Positions 62,990 through 64,000 of a stretch of DNA of 64,000 nucleotides are shown here, one piece after another. Made by a program: the position numbers and the translations under genes. The number at the start of each line of letters is the position of its first letter. Position 1 is the first letter of the stretch. The notes under the pieces are model-generated. The model did not search any database and had not been told where the DNA came from. It worked only from the letters and a program-made list of their open reading frames with translations. Origin of the DNA: Vanilla planifolia (taxonomy: Eukaryota; Streptophyta; Magnoliopsida; Asparagales; Orchidaceae); contig CM043871.1 in NCBI GenBank assembly GCA_023846275.1, forward strand, positions 29,852,569-29,916,568, in the 5' to 3' direction.

Positions 62990-63742
62990 ATGCCCATGGC
63001 CGCGGACGTCACCTCGCTCGTACGTATGATGGAGACCTACAAGGAGGAGGCCGACGGTAATCGAAGAGGCCTGTTTACTCGCGACCTCCTCGGCGAAGGC
63101 GACGATCTGACGAGGTCCTCTAAGGAGCTCGACCTCGACCTTCAGGTCCCCTCGGGATGGGAGCGCCGCCTCGATCTATTGGTATCCCCACTTCCCCCCA
63201 GCTCTACTCGATTTAATCCCTTTCAGATAAACCCCAATCCTAATTCGAAGATGCAGTCGGGAGAGACGTACCTCCATAGGGTGGATCCCAATCCCACACG
63301 CCGCGGATTGCAAGACCTCAATCTCCCCCCATCGCTGCCAGAGGATTCGGCGCTCCTCGATCTCAAGCTCTCCGGCGGAGGGGGAAGCCGCGGAGAGTAC
63401 CAGAGCGTGTGCACGCTGGAGAAGGTGAGATCGGCGCTGGAGAGGGCGGGACGTGTCTCCGTAGACCAGCTGCGGAGACAGGTCGATACGACATCCGTGT
63501 CGCCGTCGGCGTCCCCTTCCTCATCGATGAATTCGTCTTCGGCGAAGCGGAAAGTGGAGACGGAGGACGACGACGGCGGCTCGAATTCGAACGGCGGTAT
63601 GATGGCAGCGGCGTGCCCTAGTTGCCTTTTGTACGTGCTGATATCGAAAAAGAACCCGCGCTGCCCGCGGTGCGATACGCGCGTGCCGTTTCCTTTCATC
63701 CCCAAAAAGACCAAAATCGACCTCAACTCGTCTGCTTCCTGA
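62990..63742 (+). CDS. CFL1-related plant protein: WW-like motif, EAR motifs, C-terminal zinc ribbon
   Basis: Exons 62990-63181 and 63257-63742 give 225 codons ending TGA. The 75-nt intron (GTATCC...GATGCAG) lies in a WW-like motif: splicing joins GWERRLDLL to SGETYLHR, the form I expect in the family (GWEKRLDLKSGKVYLQR type). Retention would add 25 residues without a stop. An alternative acceptor at 63226 also keeps frame. Motifs in the spliced protein: LDLDL (47-51), DLNLPP (84-89) and LDLKL (98-102), all EAR-type repression motifs; CTLEKVRSALERA helix (116-128); Ser-rich stretch (145-159); KRK (161-163) followed by an acidic patch; zinc ribbon C184, C187, C200, C203 (CPSC...CPRC); end KKTKIDLN. 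It resembles CURLY FLAG LEAF 1 proteins, which affect cuticle formation through class IV homeodomain factors; function here is inferred. Third codon positions are very GC-rich compared with the other two genes. Confidence 0.88.
   Translation: MPMAADVTSLVRMMETYKEEADGNRRGLFTRDLLGEGDDLTRSSKELDLDLQVPSGWERRLDLLVSPLPPSSTRFNPFQINPNPNSKMQSGETYLHRVDPNPTRRGLQDLNLPPSLPEDSALLDLKLSGGGGSRGEYQSVCTLEKVRSALERAGRVSVDQLRRQVDTTSVSPSASPSSSMNSSSAKRKVETEDDDGGSNSNGGMMAAACPSCLLYVLISKKNPRCPRCDTRVPFPFIPKKTKIDLNSSAS
63182..63256 (+). other. Frame-preserving 75-nt intron of the CFL1-related gene
   Basis: Donor G|GTATCC at 63182 and acceptor GATGCAG at 63256. The length is divisible by three and no stop occurs in frame. 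A second acceptor, CCCTTTCAG at 63226, would give a 45-nt intron, also in frame. The 75-nt choice rests on continuity of the WW-like motif. Confidence 0.7.
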
Positions 63743-64000
63743 GTCGACTCGCTGTGTAGCTTTTATATAATTTTTTCCCCTTAAAATCATGAAATAGCAA
63801 ACAAAATACCTGATTACCTATTTGTATATTTTGGTAGCTTTCCATGTGAAAATTGATCGTAATTTTATTTTTTTAAATATAAATTAAAATGTTCTAAGGT
63901 TCTGGTAACTATGCATTCTCGGCTATTTTGTTCGAAAATTAATGCAATCCAACTTAGTTTATACAATTTTTCATTGCTGTTATTTAAGAGCATGGAGTTT
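63743..64000 (+). other. 3' flank of the CFL1-related gene
   Basis: AT-rich 3' UTR and downstream sequence; no further gene starts before the window end. A precise polyadenylation site was not assigned. Confidence 0.5.

Noticed and set aside
63223-63726. 167-codon minus-strand open frame
   Set aside because: Antisense of the GC-rich CFL1-related exon 2; long antisense frames are expected in such composition.
62990-63742. Single-exon 250-codon model of the CFL1-related gene
   Set aside because: The 25 residues encoded by 63182-63256 break the WW-like motif and are bounded by good splice sites. The two-exon model fits the family better, though retention cannot be excluded.
1-64000. tRNA, rRNA or organelle-DNA insertions
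   Set aside because: No tRNA gene, rRNA block or recognisable plastid/mitochondrial gene sequence was seen by eye; a tRNAscan or organelle BLAST would be decisive.

Overview
The window is a piece of a nuclear plant genome. It has spliced genes with plant-type GT-AG introns, plant-specific protein families, and a very AT-rich background packed with decayed LTR retrotransposons and one LINE. The rightmost gene is strikingly GC-rich at third codon positions, which leans towards a monocot. That lineage call is an inference and I cannot name a species.

Three protein-coding genes are supported. (1) At 730-5653 on the plus strand is a six-exon classical short-chain dehydrogenase/reductase of the C-factor-like type; the reconstructed reading frame is complete at 295 codons. 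(2) At 23355-6527 on the minus strand is an eight-exon gene for the ribosome-biogenesis factor RRS1 (60S subunit/5S RNP assembly); its frame is complete at 320 codons. It is stretched over 17 kb because introns 2 and 4 exceed 7 kb and carry transposon remains. Genes 1 and 2 converge, with 873 bp between stop codons. (3) At 62990-63742 on the plus strand is a two-exon gene for a small plant-specific protein related to CURLY FLAG LEAF 1 (WW-like motif plus C-terminal CxxC...CxxC zinc ribbon) with several EAR-type repression motifs. Its 75-nt intron keeps the reading frame if retained.

The 39 kb between RRS1 and the third gene (about 23.8-62.9 kb) holds no convincing host gene. It contains, in order: a Copia LTR with its primer-binding site, a Tat-type Gypsy 5' end with gag, a GC-rich 5'-truncated LINE 3' end, an antisense Gypsy gag, a long LTR with polypurine tract and TATA box, a probable 2.5-kb chromovirus-type solo LTR with internal tandem arrays, a 2.9-kb element with two LTRs but no recognisable pol, a decayed Gypsy gag-pol on the minus strand, a Copia RT-RNase H-LTR 3' end, and then 12 kb of AT-rich sequence with few landmarks. 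RRS1 intron 4 contains a decayed near-complete Copia element in sense orientation. Intron 2 contains a short LTR element in antisense and a roughly 350-bp tandem duplication.

The reverse transcriptases that can be read all have a damaged catalytic Asp-Asp pair, so the elements look dead. I found no tRNA or rRNA gene, CRISPR array, phage or bacterial system. The most interesting signals are the EAR-rich zinc-ribbon protein with a frame-preserving intron inside its WW-like motif, the TE-expanded RRS1 gene, and the tandem arrays inside the solo LTR.
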